A DNA stretch of 64,000 nucleotides from Flavobacterium zhairuonense (GCF_004352915.1 NZ_SJSY01000064.1:1-64000); one strand, 5' to 3'; positions 56,263 through 64,000 are shown, counted from the stretch's first letter. A program made the numbers and translations. The notes: a model not told the origin generated them from the sequence alone.

Positions 56263-56308
56263 CCGCCTCAGTTCGAAGAAAAAAGATAGGAATCTTTAAA
56301 TTATAGTT

Positions 56309-57145
56309 ATGAAAAAAATTTATGATGCAGAAACACGTTTTGCCGATCTCGGCGATCGTAAAATTGCTTACCGCTCTTACGGAAAAGGGAAAGCAATATT
56401 TTTTGTAAACCGTTTTAGAGGAACTCTCGATACTTGGGATCCGTTATTTGTGGCATTGATGGCAAAAAAGTTCAATGTTATTGTATTTGATTATTCGGGA
56501 ATTGGTTCTTCTACGGGCAGTTTAGCACCCGACTTGACAATTGTTGCCAAGGATATTAAAGACCTTGCCGATTTTTTGAAATTGGATTCAATTGCGGTTT
56601 TAGGATGGTCTTACGGCGGATTGGTGGCTCAAGCGGCGACTTTATTATATCCTAATCTTGTGACACATGCGGTTTTAGTGGGTACAAATCCACCGGGAAC
56701 AAATTTGGTTCCAATAGAGCAGGCGTTTTATGATGCGGCCTTAAAACCTTTGAATGATTTTGACGATGAAATTGTTTTGTTTTTTGAGCCAAAATCAGAG
56801 CCAAGCCGATTGGCAGCTAAAGCTTCACATGACAGGATTCATAAAAGAATTGAGGTTGAGAAAATCCCATCGACAATGGATGTTTTTCAATTGTATTTCG
56901 GCGGAGGAGATGGATTTAGAGAAGATGTTTTAAATTTCAGGGAACAAATCAAAAAAACGAAAACTCCTATTTTGATTATTTGCGGTGATCACGATATTAG
57001 TTTTGCAGTAGAAAATTGGTATTCATTTTTCAATCAAATGACCAATGCCCAACTGGTTGTTCATTCTGGAACAGGACACGCGCCACAACATCAATATCCA
57101 GAATTGACTTCAAAACAAATCATTAACTTTATAAAATACACATAA
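56309..57145 (+). CDS. Alpha/beta hydrolase, haloperoxidase/proline-iminopeptidase-like
   Basis: This 278-aa protein has no signal peptide. Its nucleophile Ser is in GWSYGG, the acid Asp in ICGDHDIS and the His in GTGHAPQHQ. The opening DLGDRKIAYRSYGKGKAIFFVNRFRG is typical of the RsbQ/haloperoxidase-like group, except that the usual HG is NR. It belongs to a different branch from the other two hydrolases nearby. It is a single gene between a candidate sigma-54 promoter and a terminator. Substrate unknown. Confidence 0.87.
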   Translation: MKKIYDAETRFADLGDRKIAYRSYGKGKAIFFVNRFRGTLDTWDPLFVALMAKKFNVIVFDYSGIGSSTGSLAPDLTIVAKDIKDLADFLKLDSIAVLGWSYGGLVAQAATLLYPNLVTHAVLVGTNPPGTNLVPIEQAFYDAALKPLNDFDDEIVLFFEPKSEPSRLAAKASHDRIHKRIEVEKIPSTMDVFQLYFGGGDGFREDVLNFREQIKKTKTPILIICGDHDISFAVENWYSFFNQMTNAQLVVHSGTGHAPQHQYPELTSKQIINFIKYT

Positions 57146-57205
57146 TAGATTTAGAATTTCATTCACGCATAGGATTGAAATTCTACAAAAAATAGTATGT
57201 GTTAA

Positions 57206-57239
57206 AAGGAATAGTTTCAGCGACTATTCCTTTTTTTTT
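57206..57239 (+). terminator. Intrinsic terminator after the 56309-57145 hydrolase
   Basis: AAGGAATAGT (57206-57215) pairs with ACTATTCCTT (57223-57232) around a 7-nt loop, and a T tract follows. Confidence 0.85.
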
Positions 57240-57340
57240 ATAATTATTTTTTACGAACGGATTTTTTCAATAAAAAGGATAAATGATATTTCGCTAAAAA
57301 GTTTTTTTTAGCGAAATATAACTGAGAAAAATGCTCTAAA

Positions 57341-58021
57341 TTAAATATCTATTGAAGTATTTATTTTTGGCAAGTAAAGTTGAAGATTTGCATTTTTGAA
57401 TGTATCCAATGCTTTTTGATGATCCATAACAATGAACCCAAAAGTGTCATAATGAACACCTAAAACTTTACTCACGCCCACAAGTTTTGAAGCTTCAATA
57501 GCTTCTTCAACTCCCATTGTGAGTCCGTCGCCAATAGGGAAAACGGCAAAATCGAGTTTAGTGAATTTTGGAATAATCTGCATATCCAAAGTAAGTGCAG
57601 TATCGCCACTGTAATAGAAATTTCCGTCAGAAGTGGTAAGCACAAAACCACAGGCAATGCCACCGTAAGAGCCGTCCATAAAACTGCTCGGATGTTGTGC
57701 AATCACACATTTTACAGTTCCGAAATCAAAATCAAATTTTCCTCCTGGATTGATAGGATGCGCGTTTTCGATTCCGTTTTTTAAAAGCCAGTTATAGATT
57801 TCAAAATTGCCGAGTACTTTTGCTCCAGTGTTTTTTGCAATTCTTTCTACGTCTAGGATATGATCGTAATGGGCGTGTGAAATAAAAATATAATCTGCTT
57901 TTATGGCATCTACATCAACATCTTTTGCTAATTCATTTGGAGTAATAAAGGGATCAAAAAGAATATGTTTTCCATTGGCATAAACCGAAAAACACGAATG
58001 TCCGTAATAGGTAATTTTCAT
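57341..58021 (-). CDS. UPF0173-type metal-dependent hydrolase (MBL fold)
   Basis: This 226-aa single-domain metallo-beta-lactamase-fold enzyme begins with MKITYYGHSCF and carries the metal motif SHAHYDH (about 50-56), a later His in IAQHPSSF, Asp in YYSGDTALT and His in LGVHYDTFG. The family (UPF0173, YtkL/UlaG-like) is widespread but has no firm physiological substrate. It is cytoplasmic. It is a single gene, with a terminator between it and the SRPBCC gene upstream. Confidence 0.9.
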   Translation of the reverse strand: MKITYYGHSCFSVYANGKHILFDPFITPNELAKDVDVDAIKADYIFISHAHYDHILDVERIAKNTGAKVLGNFEIYNWLLKNGIENAHPINPGGKFDFDFGTVKCVIAQHPSSFMDGSYGGIACGFVLTTSDGNFYYSGDTALTLDMQIIPKFTKLDFAVFPIGDGLTMGVEEAIEASKLVGVSKVLGVHYDTFGFIVMDHQKALDTFKNANLQLYLPKINTSIDI

Positions 58022-58089
58022 GATTAAAGATTTAATTAGTTTATAATCAATCTTGTTTTCAAGAAATATGCCAGCAGATTTTAATAAAA

Positions 58090-58120
58090 AAAGCTGTCTA
58101 AATTTTGGACAGCTTTTTAG
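58090..58120 (-). terminator. Intrinsic terminator after the SRPBCC gene
   Basis: AAAAAGCTGTC (58090-58100) and GACAGCTTTTT (58110-58120) make an 11-bp stem; read on the minus strand it ends in a T tract. It terminates the gene at 58158-58616. Confidence 0.8.
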
Positions 58121-58157
58121 AATGTTTTTGTATTTGACAGAAGATCAAATGGGTTTT

Positions 58158-58616
58158 TTATTTTTCTGAAACTTCTTTTAATTTATCCATTGCCTTTGGA
58201 TACATGCTATTGAAATAATCCAAATAGTCATCAATAACATCCATTTCTACTGTGACTGTTGTAATGCCGTTATTTTCCTGAAAAGTATAATTTTCATGTC
58301 CGCCAGCCCATTTTTCTACTTGTTCGCCTGTGGTTACTTCAGTATCTCCATCTATAAAACCGTAATGACGAATGGAAACAAAATCAGCAGGTTTATGTTC
58401 TGCAATTTCCGATACCATTCCACCTCTTTTGCCGTTTTCATCTGTTCCAACAAATAGGATTTTGCTTCCTTTAACCCAACTTCCTTCATAAGTAGAAGTA
58501 GGGTTGAAGGTTGCCGTCCAATATTCATAAGTGGCCTTGTCTTTTAAGCCCAGCATCGTTTCATATACTTTTTGAGCTGATGCATTTATCTCTTTTTTAA
58601 ATTGTAATTTTTGCAT
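58158..58616 (-). CDS. SRPBCC (START-like) family protein
   Basis: This 152-aa cytoplasmic protein has the Bet v1/AHSA1-like pattern: KKEINASAQKVYETMLGLKD at the start, a wide beta-sheet region (WTATFNPTSTYEGSWVKGSKI, GGMVSEIAEHKPADFVSIRHYG) and a C-terminal helix (YFNSMYPKAMDKLKEV). These proteins bind hydrophobic ligands in a deep cavity. No partner gene is obvious. Confidence 0.85.
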   Translation of the reverse strand: MQKLQFKKEINASAQKVYETMLGLKDKATYEYWTATFNPTSTYEGSWVKGSKILFVGTDENGKRGGMVSEIAEHKPADFVSIRHYGFIDGDTEVTTGEQVEKWAGGHENYTFQENNGITTVTVEMDVIDDYLDYFNSMYPKAMDKLKEVSEK

Positions 58617-58752
58617 GGCTTATTTGTTTTAAAAGTTTATATCAGTTTGATTTGTAATAATTTATATTTAAAATGTCTTATTAGAAATATAAATTTACAA
58701 TATAAATTCACAATTTCGACAATGCGTATAACGGTTAGTATTTCTGTTTAGA

Positions 58753-59379
58753 TTACTGTAAATGGTTAATAGTACGTTTTTTATTAATTTCATCATTAAG
58801 TGCACGAATTTCAGAAGTACTCTTTTCACCTAATATGTACGCTAGCTCCCAATAATCAATTTTTCCAATTAAATAATAATCAATGAGTGTTTCTCTTACT
58901 TTTTGAAAGTCATCTGAATTAATTAATTCAAAAGCATATCTTTTTGATGTACTGGACTCAAAAAAGAGTATTAGAAAATTATTAGTTCCATTGGAAAGAG
59001 CGGGACCTAAATTGCCACTTGAAATATGAGCCAATCTGCCAACATAATCATCATTAGAGATTTTAATTTTTCGTATTTTTTCAAGTGGATAAATTTCGTT
59101 GCCAACAGTTATTGCTTCCTTTTCAAATGATAAGTAGCCTTCGAGTTTTCCCCGAAGCGGTTCTATTTTATTTGAGTTATAAAATTTTAAAATTATGCCG
59201 AACATAAAAGTACTAACGGCAAACCAACCAAAAATTTCATCAATAAGGTTATGCTCTAGGTTAAGAACTTTTTGTTTGAAAAGCATTACTCCACAAATAA
59301 AAAATAATGTCGAATATGTAATAGTTTGTGGACTCCAATAAAATTTATTAGACTTTATAAAAATTGAAAATTTTGGCAT
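58753..59379 (-). CDS. Small membrane protein of unknown function, downstream of the signal peptidase homologue
   Basis: The 208-aa product has two hydrophobic helices near the N-terminus (about 20-36 and 47-66) and a soluble remainder (about 75-208) of mixed beta-strands that recalls a PH-like/DUF fold (KEAITVGNEIYPLEKIRKIKI, NNFLILFFESSTSKRYAFEL). No family is recognised with certainty. It begins 6 bp after the signal peptidase homologue, so the two are co-transcribed and may work together. Confidence 0.75.
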   Translation of the reverse strand: MPKFSIFIKSNKFYWSPQTITYSTLFFICGVMLFKQKVLNLEHNLIDEIFGWFAVSTFMFGIILKFYNSNKIEPLRGKLEGYLSFEKEAITVGNEIYPLEKIRKIKISNDDYVGRLAHISSGNLGPALSNGTNNFLILFFESSTSKRYAFELINSDDFQKVRETLIDYYLIGKIDYWELAYILGEKSTSEIRALNDEINKKRTINHLQ

Positions 59380-59385
59380 GCTTTC

Positions 59386-60294
59386 TTATTTATTACGAAA
59401 ATCAATATTTATTCGGTCATTAGTTTTTCCCCAATAACTAAACACTACTTTTCCTTTAATTTCATCTTCTTTTATAACGCCGATATATCTTGAATCCATT
59501 GCATTGTCACGATTGTCTCCCATTAAATAATAACCGTCTCTAGGAATGATTATATCGTGTTCTGCGTTTTCGTCATCTTCAAAAGGTTTTTTAAGCGTAT
59601 AAATCTTGTGTTTATGGCCATTTGGAAGTTCTTCTTCATATTCTTTAACATCAAATTCTTCGCTTTTTGTTTCTTTAATGAATGAAGTTTTGCATTTTTT
59701 TCCATTAATGATCAAAAAATTGTTCTGAATTTCAATTTTGTCATTTGGCAATCCAACGATTCTGTAAATCCACGGATACAGACTGTCTTTTTTTTGAAAA
59801 ATCACAATGTCTCCATAATTTGGTTTTACGTTATCGAAGGCATTTAAATCAGCAACAACATTATCGCCAACTTTTAAAGCAGGTTCATTTGCAGTCGTTG
59901 GAATTTTAAAACTTTTAATTCCTATGATTGAATTAGCATCGTAATACCATAGTATCGTGTAAACTCCAATTATGATTCCAAGAAAATAATACCATTTATT
60001 ATAAGGTTTTGGCGCAAAGTCTTTTAATTTTTTGGCATTTGTAGTCGCATCATAAATCAGATAAATTCGATATGAAAAACTAATTATTAAGATTAAAACA
60101 AATCCAACAAAAAACACTCCTAATTTTGTCAAACCATAAAGAACTGGTAAAAAAAGTTCTATAAATAGAAATAGCATTCCTTTTTTAATTTGTCCATTAT
60201 AGATTTGACCAAATCCTGGTCCAATTAAGGCTAATAAAAATGCTAATTTGGGATTTCTTGGTTTGTTTTTTTCTTTACTTATTTCAGAATTCAT
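59386..60294 (-). CDS. Signal peptidase I (S26) homologue lacking the Ser/Lys catalytic dyad
   Basis: This 302-aa membrane protein has several N-terminal hydrophobic segments (about 17-32, 38-55, 57-75, 103-120), the first resembling a TM2-type GFGQIYNGQ hairpin. It then has a recognisable S26 domain (about 125-295). The box D surroundings (YRIVGLPNDKIEI) and box E (GDNRDNAMDSRYIG) are well kept. In active enzymes box B reads IPSxSMxPT with the catalytic Ser, but here it is IPTTANEPA with Ala135. The catalytic Lys that normally precedes R in the box D motif is Tyr177. Both dyad residues are therefore missing and the protein should not cleave signal peptides. A scaffolding or substrate-binding role is an inference. 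Confidence 0.88.
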   Translation of the reverse strand: MNSEISKEKNKPRNPKLAFLLALIGPGFGQIYNGQIKKGMLFLFIELFLPVLYGLTKLGVFFVGFVLILIISFSYRIYLIYDATTNAKKLKDFAPKPYNKWYYFLGIIIGVYTILWYYDANSIIGIKSFKIPTTANEPALKVGDNVVADLNAFDNVKPNYGDIVIFQKKDSLYPWIYRIVGLPNDKIEIQNNFLIINGKKCKTSFIKETKSEEFDVKEYEEELPNGHKHKIYTLKKPFEDDENAEHDIIIPRDGYYLMGDNRDNAMDSRYIGVIKEDEIKGKVVFSYWGKTNDRINIDFRNK

Positions 60295-60396
60295 AAGGTT
60301 TGGTTTGTGCTTTATAAGAGATATTTAGGATTACAAAAAGTCACAGATATTTGCGCAGTAACTAGCGGGAAGCATTATGTGAAGCGAAGTTGGTTT

Positions 60397-60855
60397 TTAT
60401 TCATCTTTCGCTCTGGTTGAATGCAGCATTTGCAATTTTCAACCGTTTTTGGTTAAAATTGCGGTTGCACTTTCCAGCCAATATACTTTTTTACTTGTTT
60501 GATCTTCAAACGAAAATACTGCGTGGTTTTTGTAGGCAACCCAAGCCATTCCATTTAAAATTTTTACTTCAATAATTTCAATTGAATTCACTCGTTTCGG
60601 AATCGGTTTATCAAGTAGGGCCTTGTCTAAATAATTTGCAATAGTTTCATTGTTCCAGACTTCTCCATTTTCTAAAAGAAGAAAATCTTTTGTATAGTAT
60701 TTATCAATGTTTTTAGAATCTAATTTAGACCAAATTTCATCAAAAGATTCGATAATTAATTGCTCTATTTTTGATTTGTCGGTTTTGGTTGCGTTTTGTC
60801 CAAATGATAATGTTGTAAAACATATCATAAAAATTAGGGTATGGAGTTTTTTCAT
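60397..60855 (-). pseudogene. Exported DUF4440/NTF2-like protein cut short by an in-frame TGA
   Basis: The open part (60439-60855, 138 aa) has a signal peptide ending SFGQ and an NTF2-like/SnoaL domain (IEQLIIESFDEIWSKLDSKNI, YYTKDFLLLENGEVWNNETI). It ends abruptly at TKNG-stop. Reading through the TGA at 60439-60441 continues in the same frame as KLQMLHSTRAKDE and then TAA at 60397-60399. Proteins of this family normally have TKNGW in this position followed by a terminal strand such as KLQMLHSTR, so TGG to TGA is the simplest cause. The loss of only the last strand may leave some function. A sequencing error is also possible. Confidence 0.75.
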
Positions 60856-60935
60856 TTTTTGTTTTTTGATTAATAATGAAATGTCATTTTGCGTAGTGCC
60901 TCGTGATTATGTGGAGCGAATCTCTATACTTTGGA

Positions 60936-61445
60936 TTACATGCTATTGTTTTTTAGATTCATTTTTTGTAAAATATTGTTAGCACGTTCATTATTCAGCC
61001 AATCAACTATTCTAATTGTTTTACCATTTTTTTGAATAACAATAGAGTAGTAAGAGTTTGAAAATAGATAGTTTATTCGTGTGAAATATTTTGTTTTTTC
61101 AATTCCTAAATCTAAAATGGAAATTTTTTCAATTTCAGATTTAAGATATTCGTGTGGTTTACTGAAAAGTTTGTGTTTATTTGTAACTTTTATTTTTTCT
61201 GGAGAAATTTCTAAAATTACTTTGCCAAATGTGTTCCATAACCAAATGTAAAGGAAGAGAATAAAAAATCCTAGAAAAGGAATCAATGAAAAAATATAAC
61301 TCAATGCGGAAAGTAAGTAAGTTTTTTCAATCGAAGCAAAAGGTAAAATAATTAGCATTATAAAAATCAAAATTAATAACGCAAAAGAAGATATTATAGT
61401 AATAATCCAATTTGACTTGTTTTTAATTGTTATGATTTCGTTCAT
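60936..61445 (-). CDS. Small membrane protein of unknown function
   Basis: This 169-aa protein has two hydrophobic stretches (about 12-38 and 43-72) and a short soluble tail (about 80-169) with beta-strand character (KVILEISPEKIKVTNKHKLF, YYSIVIQKNGKTIRIVDWL). The plan is similar to the 58753-59379 product: two N-terminal helices and a PH-like tail. No family is assigned. Confidence 0.65.
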   Translation of the reverse strand: MNEIITIKNKSNWIITIISSFALLILIFIMLIILPFASIEKTYLLSALSYIFSLIPFLGFFILFLYIWLWNTFGKVILEISPEKIKVTNKHKLFSKPHEYLKSEIEKISILDLGIEKTKYFTRINYLFSNSYYSIVIQKNGKTIRIVDWLNNERANNILQKMNLKNNSM

Positions 61446-61549
61446 GTGATTTTTATCTGTTTTTTTGTAGCTAATGTTGTGGTGTTATTCTGGTTTGTTT
61501 TATTACTATATTACATTTTTGTTTTTAGAGTTTTTAGCGAGCCAATACC

Positions 61550-61693
61550 GATAGCGCAGATTTTGCAATCCGTGCCCGCAACAGTGAGACATAATACAAA
61601 TTATCAAATATAAACTTAACATTAAATATGTATTTTTTGTATTTACAGAAAATAGACAATCTTTACAGGCACGGATTGCAAATCCGCGCTATC
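61550..61693. repeat. Long inverted repeat, probable dispersed element
   Basis: The left arm at 61550-61576 (GATAGCGCAGATTTTGCAATC and onward) and the right arm at 61668-61693 (ending ATCCGCGCTATC) are near-perfect complements with one substitution and one inserted T. About 90 bp of AT-rich DNA lie between. The arms are GC-rich relative to their surroundings. There is no open frame. The right arm ends 6 bp before the neighbouring gene's stop codon. Confidence 0.7.
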
Positions 61694-61699
61694 TGGATT

Positions 61700-62221
61700 T
61701 TATTTTCTCTTTTCTAATTTGAGTATAACATTTCGATCTTTTGATTGATAATAATATAGTCTGATATAAGCATTTTCATCTATTGCACCACCTTTCGATT
61801 TGGAGTTATTGTATCCAAAATCAGATAAGTCGAAATCAGAAAATTTAAATTTCACATTTTTTACTTTGAATCGTTCAGTGTCGTGCCCTGATGATGGCAT
61901 TCCATGAAAGTCAGTTACATAACCTTCGACTGATTTTAAGCCATTGTTCAAAATGCTATAAGTTCGATATATCTTTTTAGTTTGGAGAATGACTAAAAAT
62001 ATAAAAAAGATGAAAGACATATATTTAACTATTTGTGTTTTTGCATCTTCGAAAGTTTCATTTTGTCCTAATAAATTCTGAAATATATTCCCTTCGTTAT
62101 GTTCATTAGTTCTAAGTCTTTTATTTGCTATCCAAAATATAATTAAGGGTATAGCCAAAAACCATGATTTTTTTATGACTTCCAAAATTCCAAAATCGTA
62201 AATAATATCAAATTGTTGCAT
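61700..62221 (-). CDS. Small membrane protein of unknown function
   Basis: The 173-aa product from the ATG at 62221 (MQQFDIIYDFG) has two hydrophobic segments (about 17-33 and 65-85) and a soluble C-terminus ending in strands such as AYIRLYYYQSKDRNVILKLE. The frame is open to 62290, but that extension crosses a run of 13 T residues (KKKKQ) and is probably not translated. It resembles DUF3592-like proteins loosely. No clear function. Confidence 0.6.
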   Translation of the reverse strand: MQQFDIIYDFGILEVIKKSWFLAIPLIIFWIANKRLRTNEHNEGNIFQNLLGQNETFEDAKTQIVKYMSFIFFIFLVILQTKKIYRTYSILNNGLKSVEGYVTDFHGMPSSGHDTERFKVKNVKFKFSDFDLSDFGYNNSKSKGGAIDENAYIRLYYYQSKDRNVILKLEKRK

Positions 62222-62367
62222 AGAACTTGATTTTGTAATTTCAGCTAATTGTTTTTTTTTTTTTACACTTATCACACCTAATTTGAGCAAATGAATTAAC
62301 CCAATTCAGCATTTTTAATTACCCAAATATAAAATATTTCCTCATAAATAATAATTTCTCGGAACAA

Positions 62368-62395
62368 AAAAAGCCATCCTAAATCAGGACGGCTT
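62368..62395 (-). terminator. Intrinsic terminator after the dioxygenase gene
   Basis: AAAAAGCC-ATCCT and AGGAC-GGCTTTTT form a stem with one wobble on the minus strand; read leftward it ends in a T run. It terminates the 62447-63385 gene. Confidence 0.75.
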
Positions 62396-62446
62396 TTTCA
62401 AAAAAATAGTTGTGATATTCGGGATAAACCCAGTTTAGTAAGCGAA

Positions 62447-63385
62447 TTAATTTATTTTAACCAAATGTGCTTCAATGGCCTCTCTTTGTGGCTCGTATTG
62501 TGCTGGAAGTTTTAGGTTTTTGCCTAATTCTTCTAAGCTTTCATCTACTGTAAATCCAGGATTATCGGTAGCGATTTCGAATAAAACACCGCCCGGTTCT
62601 CTGAAATATAGAGAGTGGAAATATTGTCTGTCAATTTGTGGTGTAATCTGTAATCCGTATGCTTCGATTTTTTCTCTGAATTTCATCAAAATTTCATCAT
62701 TTGGCACACGGAAAGCTACGTGGTGAACGGTTCCGTTGGCATTCAGACCGCGTTTTTCATCAGCTAATTCTACTAAGTCCACAATTGCAGCATTTTCAAC
62801 AGCATCAGTTGCATAACGGTAACGGTTTACATCTTGGTCAATCAATTTATAGCCAAATATTTCTGTTAAAACTGCTGCAGTTGGTTTGATGTCGTTTAAA
62901 GTCAGCGTAATGTTGTGGAAACCTTTTGTTGCTACATCCGCTTTTACTTCGTCAGTTTCCCAAGCTTTTCTGTTGTCTTCCGTTTTAGATTCGATCAATT
63001 CTAATTTCAATCCGTCTGGATCTAAGAAAGTCAAATATTTCTCTCCGAATTTCTCAGCCGGTTTGTTGTAAATTACATTGTATTTCTCAAAACGTTTTTG
63101 CCAGAAATCCAAGCTTCCTTTTGGCACAGAATATCCAATTTCAGTTGCCATTCCAGAACCTTTTCGTCCTTGTTGAATTCCTTCGCCCCAAGGGAAAAAA
63201 GTCAAGATTGTTCCTGCGCTTCCTACTTCGTCACCAAAGTAAAAATGGTATGTTCCTGGATCGTCAAAATTCACTGTTTTTTTGATGAATCTCAATCCTA
63301 AAATGTTTGAATAAAAGTTGAAGTTGCGTTTAGCGTCACCTGCAATTGCAGTAATATGGTGTAAGCCTAAAATTTTATTTTCCAT
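62447..63385 (-). CDS. Ring-cleaving (extradiol-type) dioxygenase, VOC family, MhqO-like
   Basis: This 312-aa cytoplasmic enzyme is made of two glyoxalase/VOC modules (about 1-140 and 150-290). Metal ligands are visible as His in LHHITAIAG, His in VHHVAFRVP and Glu in GGVLFEIATD, the classical 2-His-1-carboxylate set. Relatives (MhqO, LinE type) cleave hydroquinone- or catechol-like rings and protect against quinones. A perfect palindrome and a TAnnTTTG-like element (TAAATTTG on the minus strand at 63424-63431) lie in its upstream region. It is divergent from a probable regulator gene. Confidence 0.88.
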   Translation of the reverse strand: MENKILGLHHITAIAGDAKRNFNFYSNILGLRFIKKTVNFDDPGTYHFYFGDEVGSAGTILTFFPWGEGIQQGRKGSGMATEIGYSVPKGSLDFWQKRFEKYNVIYNKPAEKFGEKYLTFLDPDGLKLELIESKTEDNRKAWETDEVKADVATKGFHNITLTLNDIKPTAAVLTEIFGYKLIDQDVNRYRYATDAVENAAIVDLVELADEKRGLNANGTVHHVAFRVPNDEILMKFREKIEAYGLQITPQIDRQYFHSLYFREPGGVLFEIATDNPGFTVDESLEELGKNLKLPAQYEPQREAIEAHLVKIN

Positions 63386-63581
63386 GGTATTTTTATATTA
63401 AATTGTTGTTTGATTTTCTTATACAAATTTACGTCCGTTATGCTTCTTCATCGATTAACCTAGATTAAGAAATGAAATACTGCATGTTTTTGAAATTTTC
63501 AAATGATAACCAAATAACATTCCATTTGAATTAATGTCTTATTATTCAAGGATTTTTAAAGAAAGTTCGCTTTTAAGATTA

Positions 63582-63595
63582 CACGATATATCGTG
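63582..63595. promoter_or_regulatory. Perfect 14-bp palindrome, possible operator
   Basis: CACGATATATCGTG is its own reverse complement and stands in the 317-bp divergent region between the dioxygenase and the truncated right-edge gene. Size and symmetry suit a MarR/TetR-type dimer site. No other copy was noticed in the window. Confidence 0.4.
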
Positions 63596-63702
63596 ATTTT
63601 GCGGAATGTGAAATGTATATTTAGAAAATCGATAGTTATTTAATTAGGACTATTTCTTAAATTTACTTTTTTACCGCCAAGAAATACCACAGAAATACCA
63701 TT

Positions 63703-64000
63703 ATGGAAAAGCCGATAGATCAAACTGCAATCCTAATAAATCGAATGCAGGAAAGAGAAAAAGAACAAAGACTCATTTTATCTATCTGCGGACCACTTTC
63801 TCAAGCAACAAATAAAGTTGAATTTAATGCTATCGTTGAAAATGTTTTAAAAGACAATTTTCAATTTGATGATTTTATTTTGATTTCTTCAAATGAAGAA
63901 GAAACCGAGTATCAAATCTTTTATCAATTTTTGAATAAAACCGAGGAAACAAAAAAATATGTTTTGAATGACGGATTTTTTGATCGTTGCTTGAATTCTG
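63703..64000 (+). CDS. N-terminal part of a probable GAF-containing sigma-54 regulator, cut by the window edge
   Basis: An ATG at 63703 opens a frame that stays open to the end of the window (99 codons visible). The product begins MEKPIDQTAILINRMQERE and continues with LSQATNKVEFNAIVENVLKDNFQFDDFILIS. This pattern, a short helix and then the start of a GAF-like domain, resembles the region between receiver and AAA+ domains in the 53270-55243 regulator ([18 protein letters not shown]). A Fis-family sigma-54 regulator is therefore likely, but the AAA+ domain is outside the window. Codon use matches real genes here. Confidence 0.6.
   Translation, partial: MEKPIDQTAILINRMQEREKEQRLILSICGPLSQATNKVEFNAIVENVLKDNFQFDDFILISSNEEETEYQIFYQFLNKTEETKKYVLNDGFFDRCLNS

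Noticed and set aside
1..64000. tRNA or rRNA genes
   Set aside because: No cloverleaf-like GTTCRA arm with matching acceptor stem and no rRNA segment was noticed in the intergenic regions; a dedicated scan was not possible.

Overview
The window is AT-rich, tightly packed DNA from a member of the Bacteroidota, most likely Flavobacterium or a close relative. The evidence is SusC/SusD pairs, a hybrid two-component sensor, a type IX secretion sorting domain, lipoprotein glycosidases and A-rich ribosome-binding regions. The genus is an inference from gene style; no rRNA, tRNA or other marker is present.

Positions 281-28566 form a polysaccharide utilization locus (PUL 1). A hybrid two-component regulator is divergent from a SusC/SusD pair. 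Behind the pair lie three GH127/GH146-type (DUF1680) proteins that keep the Glu/Cys zinc-thiolate site of beta-L-arabinofuranosidases, a secreted ADP-ribosylglycohydrolase-like protein with two ricin-type lectin domains and a T9SS tail, a GH2 enzyme with a malectin-like end, two GH43-type lipoproteins, and an (alpha/alpha)6 glycosidase that may be GH142-related. The likely substrate is a plant glycan rich in L-arabinofuranose, including beta-linked units. The third GH127-type gene is broken by one in-frame TAA. Three copies of a nested palindromic (MITE-like) element surround the second GH43 gene.

Positions 28665-39198 are a second, smaller PUL. A LacI-type repressor is divergent from SusC/SusD, followed by a sugar:proton symporter, a signal-less GH43 enzyme and a GH26-like lipoprotein. 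A 10+2+10 inverted repeat between the repressor and susC is a good operator candidate. In both PULs an intrinsic terminator sits directly after susD, which suggests that the transport pair is made in excess over the downstream genes.

Positions 39422-49636 hold a heavy-metal RND efflux operon (inner-membrane pump fused to its TolC-like outer-membrane partner, then the adaptor), an MscS-type channel, a small cupin and a TPR lipoprotein. Positions 49697-57145 hold a histidine kinase divergent from a sigma-54-activating response regulator, with three alpha/beta hydrolases around them whose upstream regions have -24/-12-like elements; this may be a small sigma-54 regulon.

Positions 57341-64000 hold housekeeping-like and orphan genes on the minus strand: an MBL-fold hydrolase, an SRPBCC protein, small membrane proteins, a signal peptidase I homologue that has lost both catalytic residues, an NTF2-like gene cut short by a TGA, and a ring-cleaving dioxygenase. 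A divergent gene, probably a GAF-containing regulator, runs off the right edge.
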